This document shows positions 53,272 to 63,090 of a DNA stretch of 64,000 nt, piece by piece; within the stretch, counting starts at the first letter, position 1, and each line of letters starts with the position of its first letter. Made by a program: the position numbers and the translations under genes. This DNA is from Bacillus ectoiniformans (GTDB lineage: Bacteria > Bacillota > Bacilli > Bacillales > Domibacillaceae). The notes beneath the pieces were generated by a model. That model worked only from the letters and a program-made list of their open reading frames with translations, was not told where the DNA came from and did not search any database. The DNA lies in the NCBI RefSeq assembly GCF_016908875.1, contig NZ_JAFBES010000001.1, forward strand, positions 434,001-498,000, in the 5' to 3' direction.

Positions 53272-56200
53272 GGATACTCGCCTCCTCTCTTATTTTGCAG
53301 ATGATCTCGTCTTGTTTAATCGGTGCAATGACTCGGTAATTATTTTCTTCAAGAGTTTGGTCGAACTGGCAAACTGGACGGTAAGAACAGAACTGGCATG
53401 GCGTTCTTTTTTTATATTTATAAGGAACAATATCTACTTTCCCCGAAACAATTTCATCCCCGGATGTTTGATATAGCTTTCGGACATGGCCTCTTAGCTC
53501 ATCAAATTCCTGCTCTGCCGCTACCTTCGACCGGGAAGTTAACCCGCCGTCTTTTTTAAATCCAGCTGAAATAATTTGCGAATCACCCGTCGTAAGACTT
53601 GTATCCATTAAACGCACGGCCTCTTCTTCCCCAAGTACAAGTCCTTTCATTTTAAAACTCTTTAGAATCTCTTTCTCTATTTCATCCAGGGTCATAATTT
53701 TTTTGCTGCTGATGATCGGATTGTGGACATGGAAGTACAGCACTCCGGCAGGCTTTGCTTTCACGCCAACGAGTTTCGTCGAATACGTTAAAATGATATC
53801 TAAATAAGTGAGCATTTGCAGCGCAAAGCCATAATACACTTCAGTCATGTCGATATCTCGTCCGCTCGACTTATAATCAATCACTCGCAAATAGGTTTCA
53901 TCCTGTCCAAGCGCTTGATCTACCCGGTCAATTCTGCCTGCAAGTGTCATTTTAGTCCCATTTTTTAATTGAAAAGCAAGCGGCGGGAGTTCCGCCCCCA
54001 TCCCAAAACCAAGCTCAATGCCAAGAGGGGAAAATCCGCTTTTCCTTGCTTGCTCACTTAAAACATACGATGCCCGGCTGACGATATTTTCAAGCTTTTG
54101 TTTAATGTATAAGTGCCTGTTTGAACTTAGCAAAATTTGATTTTGCAGTTTTGGCGACAGATGTACAACTGCTTCTTTAGCTAAGTACATACACTGATCT
54201 TGAGACAATGACGCCCAGTTTAGCCCTCGTCTAGTGACTTCCTCAGCAATCCATTTCAGCGCTCCATGAAACAGATCCCCAATGGCCGGTGCTTCTAAAC
54301 GATAGACTTCCCGATCTCTCAGTTTAAGGCCGTGAGTAGCAAAGTGAGAAAATGGACAGCTATGGAAGAGCTCCATTCTCGACACACTTGCCTGCATCTC
54401 TTGCCCATATAAATCCGTACTGATTGGCTCATCCAATTGTTGTGCTTCATTCGTATAGAATAGACTGGATAAGACACGGCCTGCCTTTAGTTTCCTCACA
54501 GGATGCTCTACATAATAGTTATAGACATCCCACCAAAAATCGTACATCGGATAGTGATGCATTTTCAATTGAAGCTGAGATGTCAAGTAAGAAAGAGTCG
54601 GCTCAGGATGACAAATATATTGAAGCTGTTCCTCTTCATTGAGTTCTGAAGGTTCATTGACTAACAGCCGCTCTGAAAGATTTGGAAAAAGCTCTTTCAT
54701 TCTCTTGATATATGGTGATGGCTGCAAGGATTTTCCTTCATCATTAGCAAGCGGATAAGTAACATACAATCTGCTTGAAGGCGTGGTAAACGCTTTGTAA
54801 GCAATAAATTCTTCATCCAGCAGCCTCGTTCTGCTGCTCGCTGCCAGTTTTATTCCGTTATAAGACAATGTTTCCCGATCCTCATCTCCGAGGATTCCTT
54901 CCTCTGTCATTTTCGCAGGAAGCACGCCTTCGTTCATGCCGATAATAAATGCAGCGTCCACATCCGCAAGCCTTGATAGTTCAAGATTCGCGATAATGAC
55001 CTGATCAGCTGCAGGAGGAACGATCGCGAACCGCATCGCTTCAAGTCCTGCATCGATAATAGTGCTGAATTTTTTAATGGTCAGCTGTTCGTCTCCAAGC
55101 ACCTCTACGTACTGATCGAATAACTCAATCACTGCATTCCATGCCTGACTATGCTCTCTAGCTGTAACCAAATCTTTGCGTTCTTCAGCTTCTAGACTTA
55201 ACTTTTCCATCTTCTCGGGAACACCTAATTCTTCTAAATAAAGATACAGCGCTTCACAATAATCTCTGCTGGTTGCTGCTTTTTTCAGCCTCTTTGTCAG
55301 CCGGGTGATCGGTTTTGTAATAATAAGCTTTAGTTCATTCAATTCGTCTTCTATCTTGCGTTCCTCGTCCGTTTGCGCAAGGCCTGCTTGTTCAAGTCCT
55401 CTATACCGGCGATAGCTCCATCGTTCTTTGCTCGTCCAGCGTTCTCCCTTGATCCCATATGCCAAGACGAAGTTCTCTAATCGATCCATCTGTTCCCTAA
55501 GCTTATTCCAGTTCCCTTTCATTGGAAAAAGCAAATCCGTTTTAACTGCCCGGAAGACAGATTCATAGCGCCAGTGGCTATTGATAATTTCTAAGGTAGA
55601 ACGAATCAATTCGATTAGGGGGTGGTTGAACATCGGCTGCTTTTGATCAATAAAAAATGGAATATCATAATCTTTAAATACGGTTTGGATCAGCTGCTGG
55701 TAATCTGCGCTATTGCGAATAAGAACAGCTATTTGTTTATACCTGACATCCTGTTCTCTAGCCAGTTTCCTAATTTCTCGTGCTACCCCTTCTATTTCAG
55801 CGCGGCGGCTGGCAGACTGGATCAAATGGATAGATTCTTTTTCTTCAGAAGGCGGAGCAGGACGAAGGTCGAAATGCTGTTCCAAGTGTTTAAGCCCATC
55901 GCTCTGATAACGTTCTGCCTTAGTCAGCACGATCGTTTCCTCGATTTTCACACCTGATTGCTTAGCCATTTCATAAATAGTTGAAGAAGTTTCCCCCGTC
56001 ATTCGGAAGAGATGTGTATCTTCGGTGCGTTCAGTAAATAGCTGATCCACCGTCAATGCAATCGTTACTCGCTTGGCGTGCTTCATTAATTGCTGCATCA
56101 CCAAGTATTCCTGCGGTGTAAAGCTATGGAATCCATCAATGTAGATCTCTGCGTTCTTTATATAATCGGAGGCTTGAATGCTTTCTGAAAGCAGCTTTAA

Positions 56201-56752
56201 ATAATCTTCTGCATCCACGTATTTCCCTGTTAACCCCTGCTCAAATTCACTGTAGATCAACTGCAGATCTTCTAGTTTATCAGTTAATGATTTCGGGGCA
56301 CGATTGTCCTTTAGCTCCTGTTGTTTTTCAGTCAGCTCTTCTGGTGTCAGGCAATAACGTTTTAGTTCTGTCAGCATCGTTTCTACATGACTGATAAATC
56401 CCGTTTTATCAGCTGCTTTTGCAAAAATCTTCAGATCCTCTTTTTTATCATCGATGATTTTCTGGATGAGCATATTTAAACCTGCTGAAGTGATATGCTG
56501 GCGGCTGATGCCACCCGTTTCCTGAAGAATCCGCCAAGCAAGCCTAGTAAAGCTGTAGACCTGCGCCCTTATCACACCGCCTAAGTCATGGTCTGATGCT
56601 AAATGATACTCTGATAAAAACGTCATTTGTTCCGGTACTAAATAAATGACCGGATCCCCCATTGGATGATCTTCAGCCTTTTGTTTAATCTCTTCAAGAA
56701 TCCGCTTCGTTTTACCCGTTCCGGAACGGCCAATCATAAACTGAAAAGACAT
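53246..56752 (-). CDS. addB: ATP-dependent helicase/nuclease subunit B
   Basis: Second subunit of AddAB. Walker A GRSGTGKT is at residues 8-15. The C-terminal nuclease domain has VIDYKSSGRDID. Four cysteines for the 4Fe-4S clasp are visible: one in FHSCPFSHF and three in CQFCSYRPVC near the end. The helicase-like core lacks an obvious motif II, as usual for AddB. Length 1168. First gene of the pair; ATG follows AAGGAGGGG. Confidence 0.96.
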   Translation of the reverse strand: MSFQFMIGRSGTGKTKRILEEIKQKAEDHPMGDPVIYLVPEQMTFLSEYHLASDHDLGGVIRAQVYSFTRLAWRILQETGGISRQHITSAGLNMLIQKIIDDKKEDLKIFAKAADKTGFISHVETMLTELKRYCLTPEELTEKQQELKDNRAPKSLTDKLEDLQLIYSEFEQGLTGKYVDAEDYLKLLSESIQASDYIKNAEIYIDGFHSFTPQEYLVMQQLMKHAKRVTIALTVDQLFTERTEDTHLFRMTGETSSTIYEMAKQSGVKIEETIVLTKAERYQSDGLKHLEQHFDLRPAPPSEEKESIHLIQSASRRAEIEGVAREIRKLAREQDVRYKQIAVLIRNSADYQQLIQTVFKDYDIPFFIDQKQPMFNHPLIELIRSTLEIINSHWRYESVFRAVKTDLLFPMKGNWNKLREQMDRLENFVLAYGIKGERWTSKERWSYRRYRGLEQAGLAQTDEERKIEDELNELKLIITKPITRLTKRLKKAATSRDYCEALYLYLEELGVPEKMEKLSLEAEERKDLVTAREHSQAWNAVIELFDQYVEVLGDEQLTIKKFSTIIDAGLEAMRFAIVPPAADQVIIANLELSRLADVDAAFIIGMNEGVLPAKMTEEGILGDEDRETLSYNGIKLAASSRTRLLDEEFIAYKAFTTPSSRLYVTYPLANDEGKSLQPSPYIKRMKELFPNLSERLLVNEPSELNEEEQLQYICHPEPTLSYLTSQLQLKMHHYPMYDFWWDVYNYYVEHPVRKLKAGRVLSSLFYTNEAQQLDEPISTDLYGQEMQASVSRMELFHSCPFSHFATHGLKLRDREVYRLEAPAIGDLFHGALKWIAEEVTRRGLNWASLSQDQCMYLAKEAVVHLSPKLQNQILLSSNRHLYIKQKLENIVSRASYVLSEQARKSGFSPLGIELGFGMGAELPPLAFQLKNGTKMTLAGRIDRVDQALGQDETYLRVIDYKSSGRDIDMTEVYYGFALQMLTYLDIILTYSTKLVGVKAKPAGVLYFHVHNPIISSKKIMTLDEIEKEILKSFKMKGLVLGEEEAVRLMDTSLTTGDSQIISAGFKKDGGLTSRSKVAAEQEFDELRGHVRKLYQTSGDEIVSGKVDIVPYKYKKRTPCQFCSYRPVCQFDQTLEENNYRVIAPIKQDEIICKIREEASIHDQATDSN

Positions 56753-56897
56753 GTTGCCCCTCCTTTTATTAACAATGTATGTTAACGGCTTATTCTCTCA
56801 TTTCGTCTCGCCGTTTGCTCTATATCATCTATGTAATTACTATATTAAAGATCATACGTTCTGTCATCTTCTTGCCCTTAAATAAAACATATAAAAA

Positions 56898-57004
56898 AAG
56901 ACTGACCCATAGAGAAATCAACTTTTTATATGGGGATATGATGCCTTACAGACCACTATCCCATCGTCATATAAAAGAATTCGATTCTTTATTGAGTCAG
57001 TCTT
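56898..57004 (-). other. Nested 107-nt inverted repeat downstream of the thiolase gene
   Basis: Outer arms AAGACTGAC (56898-56906) and GTCAGTCTT (56996-57004) are exact complements. Inside, TTTTATATG plus GGGATA (56924-56938) pair with TATCCC (56957-56962) and CATATAAAA (56968-56976), and AAAGAATTCGATTCTTT forms a further small hairpin. On the minus strand the element ends in seven T, so it may be an elaborate terminator. A structured RNA or a decayed mobile element is also possible. Confidence 0.55.
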
Positions 57005-57024
57005 ATTATCAACCTGTCACTCTT

Positions 57025-58200
57025 TTAATTTGCCTCTACAAAAACAGTGGCTCCCATTCCGCCGCCGATGCATAGAGAGGCAATCCCCTTTTTCTTTTCC
57101 TGTCTCTTCAGCTCATGAACAAGTGACACTAGAATTCTCGCTCCCGTACAGCCAATCGGATGTCCCAGGCTGATTCCGCTGCCATTTACATTTACTTTTT
57201 CGCGATCTAGTCCCAGCTCTTTTTCAACAGCTAAGTACTGTGCAGCAAATGCTTCGTTCACTTCAATTAATTCCGCATCTTCTACTGACCAGCCTACTTG
57301 CTCTAAACCTCTTTGAATCGCCGGCACTGGTCCGCGCCCCATTACTTTCGGATCGACGCCAGCAACAGAGTACCCTTTAATTGTCGCAAGCGGTGTCAAA
57401 CCGCGTTTCTCTGCTTCTTCTTCAGACATTAAAATAAGAATCGCTGCACCGTCATTCAAACTTGAAGCATTTCCTGCCGTTACTGTGCCGTCTTTTGCAA
57501 ATGCTGGTTTTAATCCTGCCAGCTTTTCTTTCGTTAAGCCTTGTCTAGGGTTTTCGTCCTTTTCAATCACTTTCTCTTCTTTGCGGGATTTAACTGTAAT
57601 AGGCACAATTTGCGAATCAAAATACCCGTTTTCGATCGCATTCAAAGCGCGCTCATGGCTCAATACAGCCAATTCATCCTGTTCTTCTCTAGTAATTTCA
57701 TGCGTTTCTGCTAGGTTTTCAGCCGTTTTCCCCATCATAATGTGATGGATCGGATCCTCAAGCACTTCCCATACTTGATCACGGATTTCGCCATGCTGCA
57801 TACGCTGACCCCAGCGATGCTGTTTCATGACATAAGGGCTTGAACTCATAGCTTCTACCCCGCCCGCCATCACAATGTCCGAGATTCCTGTTTGAATTTG
57901 CATAGCAGCTGAAATAACTGCCTGCATACCGCTTGCACATTGTCTCTGCACAGTAAAACCTGTCACCGTGTCAGCAAAGCCTGCTGTTAATGCCGCTGTT
58001 CTAGCTGTATTCGCCATATCCGTGCGCTGGATGCAGTGACCTAGGATCACTTCGTTTATATCCCCATCCGCTAAATTGTTTTGTTTCGCTGCTTCTTTCA
58101 TAACTGGTACGACTAAATCTAATGGATCGAGATCCTTGAAAGCGCCTCCAAATGTTCCAATAGGTGTTCGTAAAGCTGCCGTAATAACTACATTTCTCAT
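57025..58200 (-). CDS. Acetyl-CoA C-acetyltransferase (thiolase)
   Basis: Thiolase condensing or cleaving acyl-CoA and acetyl-CoA. The nucleophilic Cys lies in [10 protein letters not shown] (near 87), the histidine in [12 protein letters not shown] and the second Cys in [23 protein letters not shown] is intact. Length 391. In B. subtilis YhfS occupies a comparable neighbourhood; direction (degradation or synthesis) is not evident. ATG follows GAAGGGAG. Confidence 0.92.
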   Translation of the reverse strand: MRNVVITAALRTPIGTFGGAFKDLDPLDLVVPVMKEAAKQNNLADGDINEVILGHCIQRTDMANTARTAALTAGFADTVTGFTVQRQCASGMQAVISAAMQIQTGISDIVMAGGVEAMSSSPYVMKQHRWGQRMQHGEIRDQVWEVLEDPIHHIMMGKTAENLAETHEITREEQDELAVLSHERALNAIENGYFDSQIVPITVKSRKEEKVIEKDENPRQGLTKEKLAGLKPAFAKDGTVTAGNASSLNDGAAILILMSEEEAEKRGLTPLATIKGYSVAGVDPKVMGRGPVPAIQRGLEQVGWSVEDAELIEVNEAFAAQYLAVEKELGLDREKVNVNGSGISLGHPIGCTGARILVSLVHELKRQEKKKGIASLCIGGGMGATVFVEAN

Positions 58201-58307
58201 AAAAAATCTCCCTTCAGCTATGTATTCTATTTTCTATATTCTACTAATTTATTCAATTTTTCAAGTATTTTCATTCTAATCTAAAGATTCTATTAATTAA
58301 ACAAATG

Positions 58308-58336
58308 AAAAAAGAGCGGATACAATATCCAGCTCT
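58308..58336 (-). terminator. Terminator of the TVP38 gene
   Basis: AGAGCTGGATA with TATCCGCTCT and six T on the minus strand. Confidence 0.85.
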
Positions 58337-58338
58337 CA

Positions 58339-58950
58339 TTAACCTCTTTCCCTTGCACTGCTTTTATTCAGCCGTGATTCCATTTTCTTTCCAGCATACC
58401 ACAGAACAAATATAACTCCTGCTACAATAGCTGTCCGGCCCGGATCTTCAAAAAGCGACGTCACATCATACCCAACGAAGCTAATCATGAAAACCATCAC
58501 CGCTTTCCCCGTCATGACAGCCAGCAAATATTGTGTCATGCTGATCTGCGATAATCCCGCTACAATATTGACCACTGCCGATGGAGTAAAAGGAAAACAT
58601 AAGAGCAAGAAGACAGGTCCAAACCCATGACGCTCTACCCAATCCATGAGCTTTTGTACTTGTTTATATTTTTGCAAAAACCTTAGCAATCGGCGCTGCC
58701 CGTAATTTCTAAAAACAAGAAACACAATAAACGCACCCACTACGGTTCCTGACCATGATAGGATAAAACCGACCCATAGACCAAAAGCATTCACATTTGC
58801 CATAACAAATACAAAAAGCGGCAAAAATGGCAGAAATGCCTCCAGCAGAGGGAGAAGAAATCCTGGCAAAAGCCCAAAGTCTTGATACTGGTCAATCAGT
58901 TTCATGATACTTTCTTCAGAAAACCATTCCTTTATTTGATTCAGCTTCAT
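58339..58950 (-). CDS. yhjE: TVP38/TMEM64-family membrane protein (YhjE-like)
   Basis: About 203 residues with five to six helices and the SNARE-associated/DedA-like core: PLLEAFLPFLPLFVFVMANVNAFG, GTVVGAFIVFLVFRNYG and the FPFTPSAVVNIVAGLSQIS re-entrant loop. The start ATG at 58950 follows AAGGGG; a longer frame to 58998 lacks a site. DedA-type relatives have been linked to lipid carrier flipping; the role here is unknown. Confidence 0.85.
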   Translation of the reverse strand: MKLNQIKEWFSEESIMKLIDQYQDFGLLPGFLLPLLEAFLPFLPLFVFVMANVNAFGLWVGFILSWSGTVVGAFIVFLVFRNYGQRRLLRFLQKYKQVQKLMDWVERHGFGPVFLLLCFPFTPSAVVNIVAGLSQISMTQYLLAVMTGKAVMVFMISFVGYDVTSLFEDPGRTAIVAGVIFVLWYAGKKMESRLNKSSARERG

Positions 58951-59171
58951 TCTATATCCCCTTAAATAGTCACTCATTCGCCAACTAACTTTGTCCATTT
59001 TATCATAAATATTTCCCTTATTTTATTAATTAAAAACAAGGCTTCGGCTAAAACTAATAAAGAGAAGCTTGCAATTTTTTTATAAATGAATATAATAAGA
59101 ACAAATGTTCCTGTTATGGACTTTTTATAGGTTTGAGCTGTTTGATCAAAGCAAGGAGGCTGTTTCTTCCG

Positions 59172-59534
59172 ATGACAAGAATCCCTGAGCCAGAACGTGA
59201 TATTATTGAAAAGGCCATCTATTTGCCGATGGTGCTTACTATATTAAATCTTGACTTTCAGCTCATCGAAAAAGGACCTTTTAAAATTAAAGAACCCTAT
59301 ATGCAACTGATTTCTGAATCTATGCGAATTGTTCAGCGAGAACTCTCTGCAGTGAATAGATACTTAAAGAACAATAAAATTAAAGTGCAGAAAATAAAAT
59401 CTGATGATGCCTTTACTATGTACCTTTTTCTCTATAAAGGATATGAAGAGCACCATAATTATTTTAATCCTAGACTGCGAAATGAAGTGGAAAAGTTATT
59501 GAAGCATTATTTATTTGAGCGGCTGCATTCCTGA
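59172..59534 (+). CDS. yhjD: YhjD-like protein
   Basis: 120 residues from the ATG at 59172: MTRIPEPERDIIEKAIYLPM... with helical, charged sequence and no membrane segment. Length and the N-terminal block match my memory of B. subtilis YhjD, a protein of unknown function. AAGGAGG lies 12 nt upstream, a long but workable spacing; the open frame to 59133 has no better site. Converges on comK with a 19-nt gap and no clear terminator. Confidence 0.7.
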   Translation: MTRIPEPERDIIEKAIYLPMVLTILNLDFQLIEKGPFKIKEPYMQLISESMRIVQRELSAVNRYLKNNKIKVQKIKSDDAFTMYLFLYKGYEEHHNYFNPRLRNEVEKLLKHYLFERLHS

Positions 59535-59553
59535 CAATGAGTTTGCGGAAGCA

Positions 59554-60093
59554 TCATGTATGCTGCAAATCGTAAGGAGAGCTGGATTCTGAAGCTTTCA
59601 TAGGGGGGTCTGAGATGGAAGTGCCTATATCTCCTGTTTTAAATCCTTCTGTTATTTTCAGCTGAAACATCATCGTCTTTTTAATTTGGGACTGGAACGA
59701 TCTATTGGATAAAGCTAAAGTTCTCCTCACCCCATTTTTAAATAAAAGATCTGTATGTTTCATTCCATTCGAGACTGAGTGATCAATATGGTTCAGTGAA
59801 ACCCATATACATTCTCTGTTTGCAGGGGATAACGTAGGAAATAGATACATACCTTCAATTAAAATCGGAGTTTTCGTGGCTAATGAACTGACAAGTTTCG
59901 TCGCATCTCTTCGGCCTTCATAGGTAGAGCCGTATGCAAGACAGCTTTGCTTGATGAGTATAGTTGGTTTCACCGGCAAAAGAAAACTCGTATCTTCTTC
60001 AATCACCCAGCTATAAATTTTGGTTCCGTAAGGTCTCGGTTCAACCAGCATCGTTTGAGGTGTTATGACATAAATCGAGGAACTTTTCTTCAC
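59554..60093 (-). CDS. comK: Competence transcription factor ComK
   Basis: Master activator of late competence genes, acting by bending DNA at AT-boxes. Family blocks are YVITPQTMLVEPRPYGTKIYS (beginning at residue 8), SCLAYGSTYEGRRDATK (near 50) and GMYLFPTLSPANRECIW (near 80-97). Length 179, somewhat shorter than the B. subtilis protein at the C-terminus. Starts with GTG behind AAGGAGTG. It is degraded via MecA, encoded 47 kb away here. A possible promoter (CAGACA, 18 bp, TATTAT) lies upstream. Confidence 0.94.
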   Translation of the reverse strand: MKKSSSIYVITPQTMLVEPRPYGTKIYSWVIEEDTSFLLPVKPTILIKQSCLAYGSTYEGRRDATKLVSSLATKTPILIEGMYLFPTLSPANRECIWVSLNHIDHSVSNGMKHTDLLFKNGVRRTLALSNRSFQSQIKKTMMFQLKITEGFKTGDIGTSISDPPMKASESSSPYDLQHT

Positions 60094-60259
60094 ATTTTCA
60101 CTCCTTCACCTTTTCATCAGGAATATAATACCATTTGATTTTGTTATTTGTCTGTGATTTTTTTCTCACTAAAAATAATTTTCTAAAAATTTAAAACTTT
60201 CTGTTGATTGTTTAGCCTTTTTCACATATAATAAAAAAAAGGTATCCGAGGTGATGAAA

Positions 60260-60490
60260 ATGGAAAACAACAATTATTTTGCTGAGATGATGAAGTCCCC
60301 GATGCCACGTGAAAAAGTAAAAACTGCTACTGATGAGTTTATTGACAACTTGCTAAATGAAGTGATTTTCAAACAAGAAAAGAAGAAATTAATGGCCGCA
60401 ATTGATCATTCTCTGGATAAAGGCGACCGCACAGCATTTTTAAAATTATCATCCGATCTTAATGAATTAGAGAAAAAATACAATTCATAA
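60260..60490 (+). CDS. yhzC: IDEAL-domain protein (YhzC-like)
   Basis: 76 residues. The IDEAL domain is recognisable as FIDNLLNEVIFKQEKKKLMAAIDHSLDKGD. Start is the ATG at 60260 (MENNNYFAEMMKSP), with GAGGTG about 6 nt upstream; ATG at 60254 and GTG at 60251 are also in frame but overlap the site. Gene position beside comK matches yhzC. Function unknown. Confidence 0.82.
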   Translation: MENNNYFAEMMKSPMPREKVKTATDEFIDNLLNEVIFKQEKKKLMAAIDHSLDKGDRTAFLKLSSDLNELEKKYNS

Positions 60491-60556
60491 TCTCTAACTT
60501 CTTCAACAATTAAAGCCCTCTACTACTAAATATCCCCTCTTATTACAACAGATTTA

Positions 60557-60587
60557 TTCCCGTATCCATTAGATACGGGAACCTTTT
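60557..60587 (+). terminator. Terminator of yhzC
   Basis: Perfect 10-bp stem TTCCCGTATC with GATACGGGAA, then CCTTTTT. Confidence 0.85.
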
Positions 60588-60610
60588 TGAGCGTATTTAC
60601 CTTTCCAAAC

Positions 60611-61882
60611 TTATTCTTGTTTTTTGGTTATTGGGTATGTTTCCATGCGATGGATCCTCTCGGCCATTGCTGGATGCCCATAACGGAACACCTTAACTAA
60701 AATCGGCGGATGTACTTCTGACAACCCTTCTTTGGCAAGCTTTTGAAATGCTTGAACGGCTGCTTTTTTATCTGCAGTCATTTCAATTGCATAGGCATCC
60801 GCTCTCATTTCCTCATATCTGGAGATCATATTAGACAATGGACTTGATGCAAATGCCAGCATCGAAATCAGCATCAGAAATAACGGTAAGGTTCTTAACT
60901 GTGACACCTTGTTCATTTTTAACGTTTCTCCGTACTTTCCAATGAATTTATTCATGAGCTTAGCCACAAGCCAAAATCCAATAAATGCCGATATTAAATA
61001 GCTCCCTATTCCGAAATAGATATGCTTCTCCACATAATGAGCCATTTCATGTGCCATTACAAACAGAATTTCCTCGTCATTAAGTTTGTTTAATGTCGTA
61101 TCCCACAAGACAATTCTCGCATGATCTCCTATCCCTGTGACATAAGCATTTAAAGCATTCGTTGACTCTGACATATTCACTTCATACACATGGTTCGCAG
61201 GAATATTCGCTTCATTTGCCAGATCAAGAATTTTCGTTTCAAGCTCTTTATTTTTCAACGGGTAAAAGTCATTGTATAGCGGATCAATAAATACCGGCTG
61301 AATGTACATCATAAAAATAGTAAACGGAACGAAAACAGCCCAGGCAGCAAGCCACCATCTCTTTTGAAATTTCTTCATGAGCCAATAAAGACCATAAATC
61401 AGGAAGGCCATTATGGCATAGCTAATCCAGAAATCAATGATTTCATCCTTCATCCAATGAGAAAAAGTTTGGGAGGAAATTTGATACTTTCTAGAAAAAT
61501 GGTAACTGATGTACTGCATAGGAAACGCTAAAACAAAAGTAAGCAGAGATAAGTAAAATAAATAAACGGCCGACTGAAAAAATGAGTACTTCACCGCTTG
61601 AGCGGACCATTTTTCAAACGCTCTTGAAATACCTAAAATTAAGATTAGAAAATAGACAAGCCATTCAAAGGGTGCGCCGAGAAAGAATAACAGATTGCGT
61701 ATTCTCGAATATTCTCCGCTTAGCACCTGTTCATTCGCATTAAGAAACGTTTCAGGATCAGCACTTGTCCCTTTGTACAGATCAGGCAAACTGCCAGAAG
61801 AAAATATAAATAAGTAATAGTAAATAAAAGCTCCAAATAACAAATAGGAAACAATAGCAATAAACGTCCATTTTTTTGCCAT
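60611..61882 (-). CDS. yhfN: M48-family membrane metalloprotease (YhfN/Ste24-like)
   Basis: Integral membrane zinc protease of the CAAX protease 1 type. Seven or so helices; the zinc motif is VMAHEMAHYVEKH near residue 277, with the third ligand in RYEEMRADAYAIEMT near 358. Length 423. ATG follows GGAGGG. Bacterial relatives take part in membrane protein quality control; the substrate here is unknown. It has no close operon partner. Confidence 0.92.
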   Translation of the reverse strand: MAKKWTFIAIVSYLLFGAFIYYYLFIFSSGSLPDLYKGTSADPETFLNANEQVLSGEYSRIRNLLFFLGAPFEWLVYFLILILGISRAFEKWSAQAVKYSFFQSAVYLFYLSLLTFVLAFPMQYISYHFSRKYQISSQTFSHWMKDEIIDFWISYAIMAFLIYGLYWLMKKFQKRWWLAAWAVFVPFTIFMMYIQPVFIDPLYNDFYPLKNKELETKILDLANEANIPANHVYEVNMSESTNALNAYVTGIGDHARIVLWDTTLNKLNDEEILFVMAHEMAHYVEKHIYFGIGSYLISAFIGFWLVAKLMNKFIGKYGETLKMNKVSQLRTLPLFLMLISMLAFASSPLSNMISRYEEMRADAYAIEMTADKKAAVQAFQKLAKEGLSEVHPPILVKVFRYGHPAMAERIHRMETYPITKKQE

Positions 61883-61952
61883 GCAGTACCCTCCATTCTG
61901 CTCTATCCCCTATTATATGTAGTGTCCAAGCTATTAAAATAGAACAGAATTT

Positions 61953-62255
61953 TTAAATGAGGGAATAGAGAGAAAGAACCGCAATAGAACCAATGACGCA
62001 AAATATAATATTAACCCCAGTAAATGCGATTAAAAAGGCAGCGGCTGCCCCGATTAGTCCAAACCAAATATCTTCTTGAATGACCAATACGCCAGGAAAA
62101 ATGAGTGCGCCAAGTGTAGCGTATGGAACATTCCTTAAAATCCCCTGCAAAAAGTCAGGCAGCTGACGCCCTCTAAAAAGGACAAACGGAAGCATTCTCG
62201 GCACATATGTCACTACAGCCATTCCGATAATCATAGTGATAATCGTTGTATTCAT
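61953..62255 (-). CDS. azlD: AzlD-family branched-chain amino acid exporter subunit
   Basis: 100 residues, four short helices, with the AzlD block YVPRMLPFVLFRGRQLPDF near 18-36. It overlaps azlC by 4 nt (ATGA). Small subunit of the two-part exporter for branched-chain amino acids and analogues. Confidence 0.9.
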   Translation of the reverse strand: MNTTIITMIIGMAVVTYVPRMLPFVLFRGRQLPDFLQGILRNVPYATLGALIFPGVLVIQEDIWFGLIGAAAAFLIAFTGVNIIFCVIGSIAVLSLYSLI

Positions 62256-62974
62256 CCCTCATTCACCTTGCCTTTTTTTATATACTCCACCCATTCCACT
62301 AAGATCGCCGACATCAGCGTAGCGATGACGATTGACCAGCCGCTAGAGAACATCTCAGAGAAATAAAACACGCTATTTAATGAAGCCGCTACCACAGCCA
62401 AATAAACAACTTTAGCTCCTGTTTTTAATGAAGGCACGAGCAGACCGATAAACATAGCGTACAGAGCAATCCCCATACTGTCCTGGATCACTTGTGGCAA
62501 GCTGGCGCCAAGCAAAAATCCGACACCTGAATTGATTGTCCAGCTTCCATAGGAAACGGCGATTAAACCAAACATATAGCCGCTAGATACGCTGCCGCTT
62601 TTCATGCTGGCAACTGAAAATGTTTCATCTGTTATACCAAAAGAATAAATCGCCTTTTTCCAAGCTGGTTCGTCTTCCGATTTTTCGTTTAAGGAAGCGG
62701 ACATTAGAAAGTGCCGGATATTCACAATAAAGGTTGTCAGCACAATTTCAAATACGCCCGTTCCAAGCGTGATTAAGTTTAAAGCAATATATTGTGCGGC
62801 TCCTGCAAACACAAATATACTCATTAATATGGCTTCTTCAAATCCGAGTCCGGCTGATTTAGCCAGCAGCCCATATGTAAGCGCTGCAGGAAAGTAGCCA
62901 ATGGCTATACTGATTCCCGCATGAATACCTCTTCGAAACTCATTTGTCCGCGTATGACTCGCTGTTAATTCCAT
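62252..62974 (-). CDS. azlC: AzlC-family branched-chain amino acid exporter
   Basis: 240 residues, seven to eight helices. Family motifs GYFPAALTYGLLAKSAGL and FAGAAQYIALNLI, then NIRHFLMSASL. ATG at 62974 follows GGGAGGGG; the frame to 62995 contains that site. Pairs with azlD to export branched-chain amino acids, as for AzlCD and YgaZH. Confidence 0.92.
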   Translation of the reverse strand: MELTASHTRTNEFRRGIHAGISIAIGYFPAALTYGLLAKSAGLGFEEAILMSIFVFAGAAQYIALNLITLGTGVFEIVLTTFIVNIRHFLMSASLNEKSEDEPAWKKAIYSFGITDETFSVASMKSGSVSSGYMFGLIAVSYGSWTINSGVGFLLGASLPQVIQDSMGIALYAMFIGLLVPSLKTGAKVVYLAVVAASLNSVFYFSEMFSSGWSIVIATLMSAILVEWVEYIKKGKVNEG

Positions 62975-63052
62975 TCTGTCCCCTCCCTCTGCCATTTAAT
63001 TCATTATTATACACTTGCCAAAATTTTCGAACAATAACTTTTATTCACATAC

Positions 63053-63078
63053 AAAAAGCCGCTTTGTTGTCAGCGGCC
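63053..63078 (-). terminator. Terminator of the acyl-CoA ligase gene
   Basis: GCCGCT, an eight-base loop, AGCGGC and five T on the minus strand. Confidence 0.75.
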
Positions 63079-63090
63079 GTTCTAATCAAT

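Noticed and set aside
59535-59553. Terminator between yhjD and comK
   Set aside because: The 19-bp gap and adjacent coding ends hold only a weak imperfect pairing with no T run.
60173-60205. ComK AT-boxes (AAAA-N5-TTTT) upstream of comK
   Set aside because: The stretch is A/T-rich with near matches such as AAAATTATTTTTA, but no pair of boxes fits the spacing rule; random AT-rich DNA explains it equally well.
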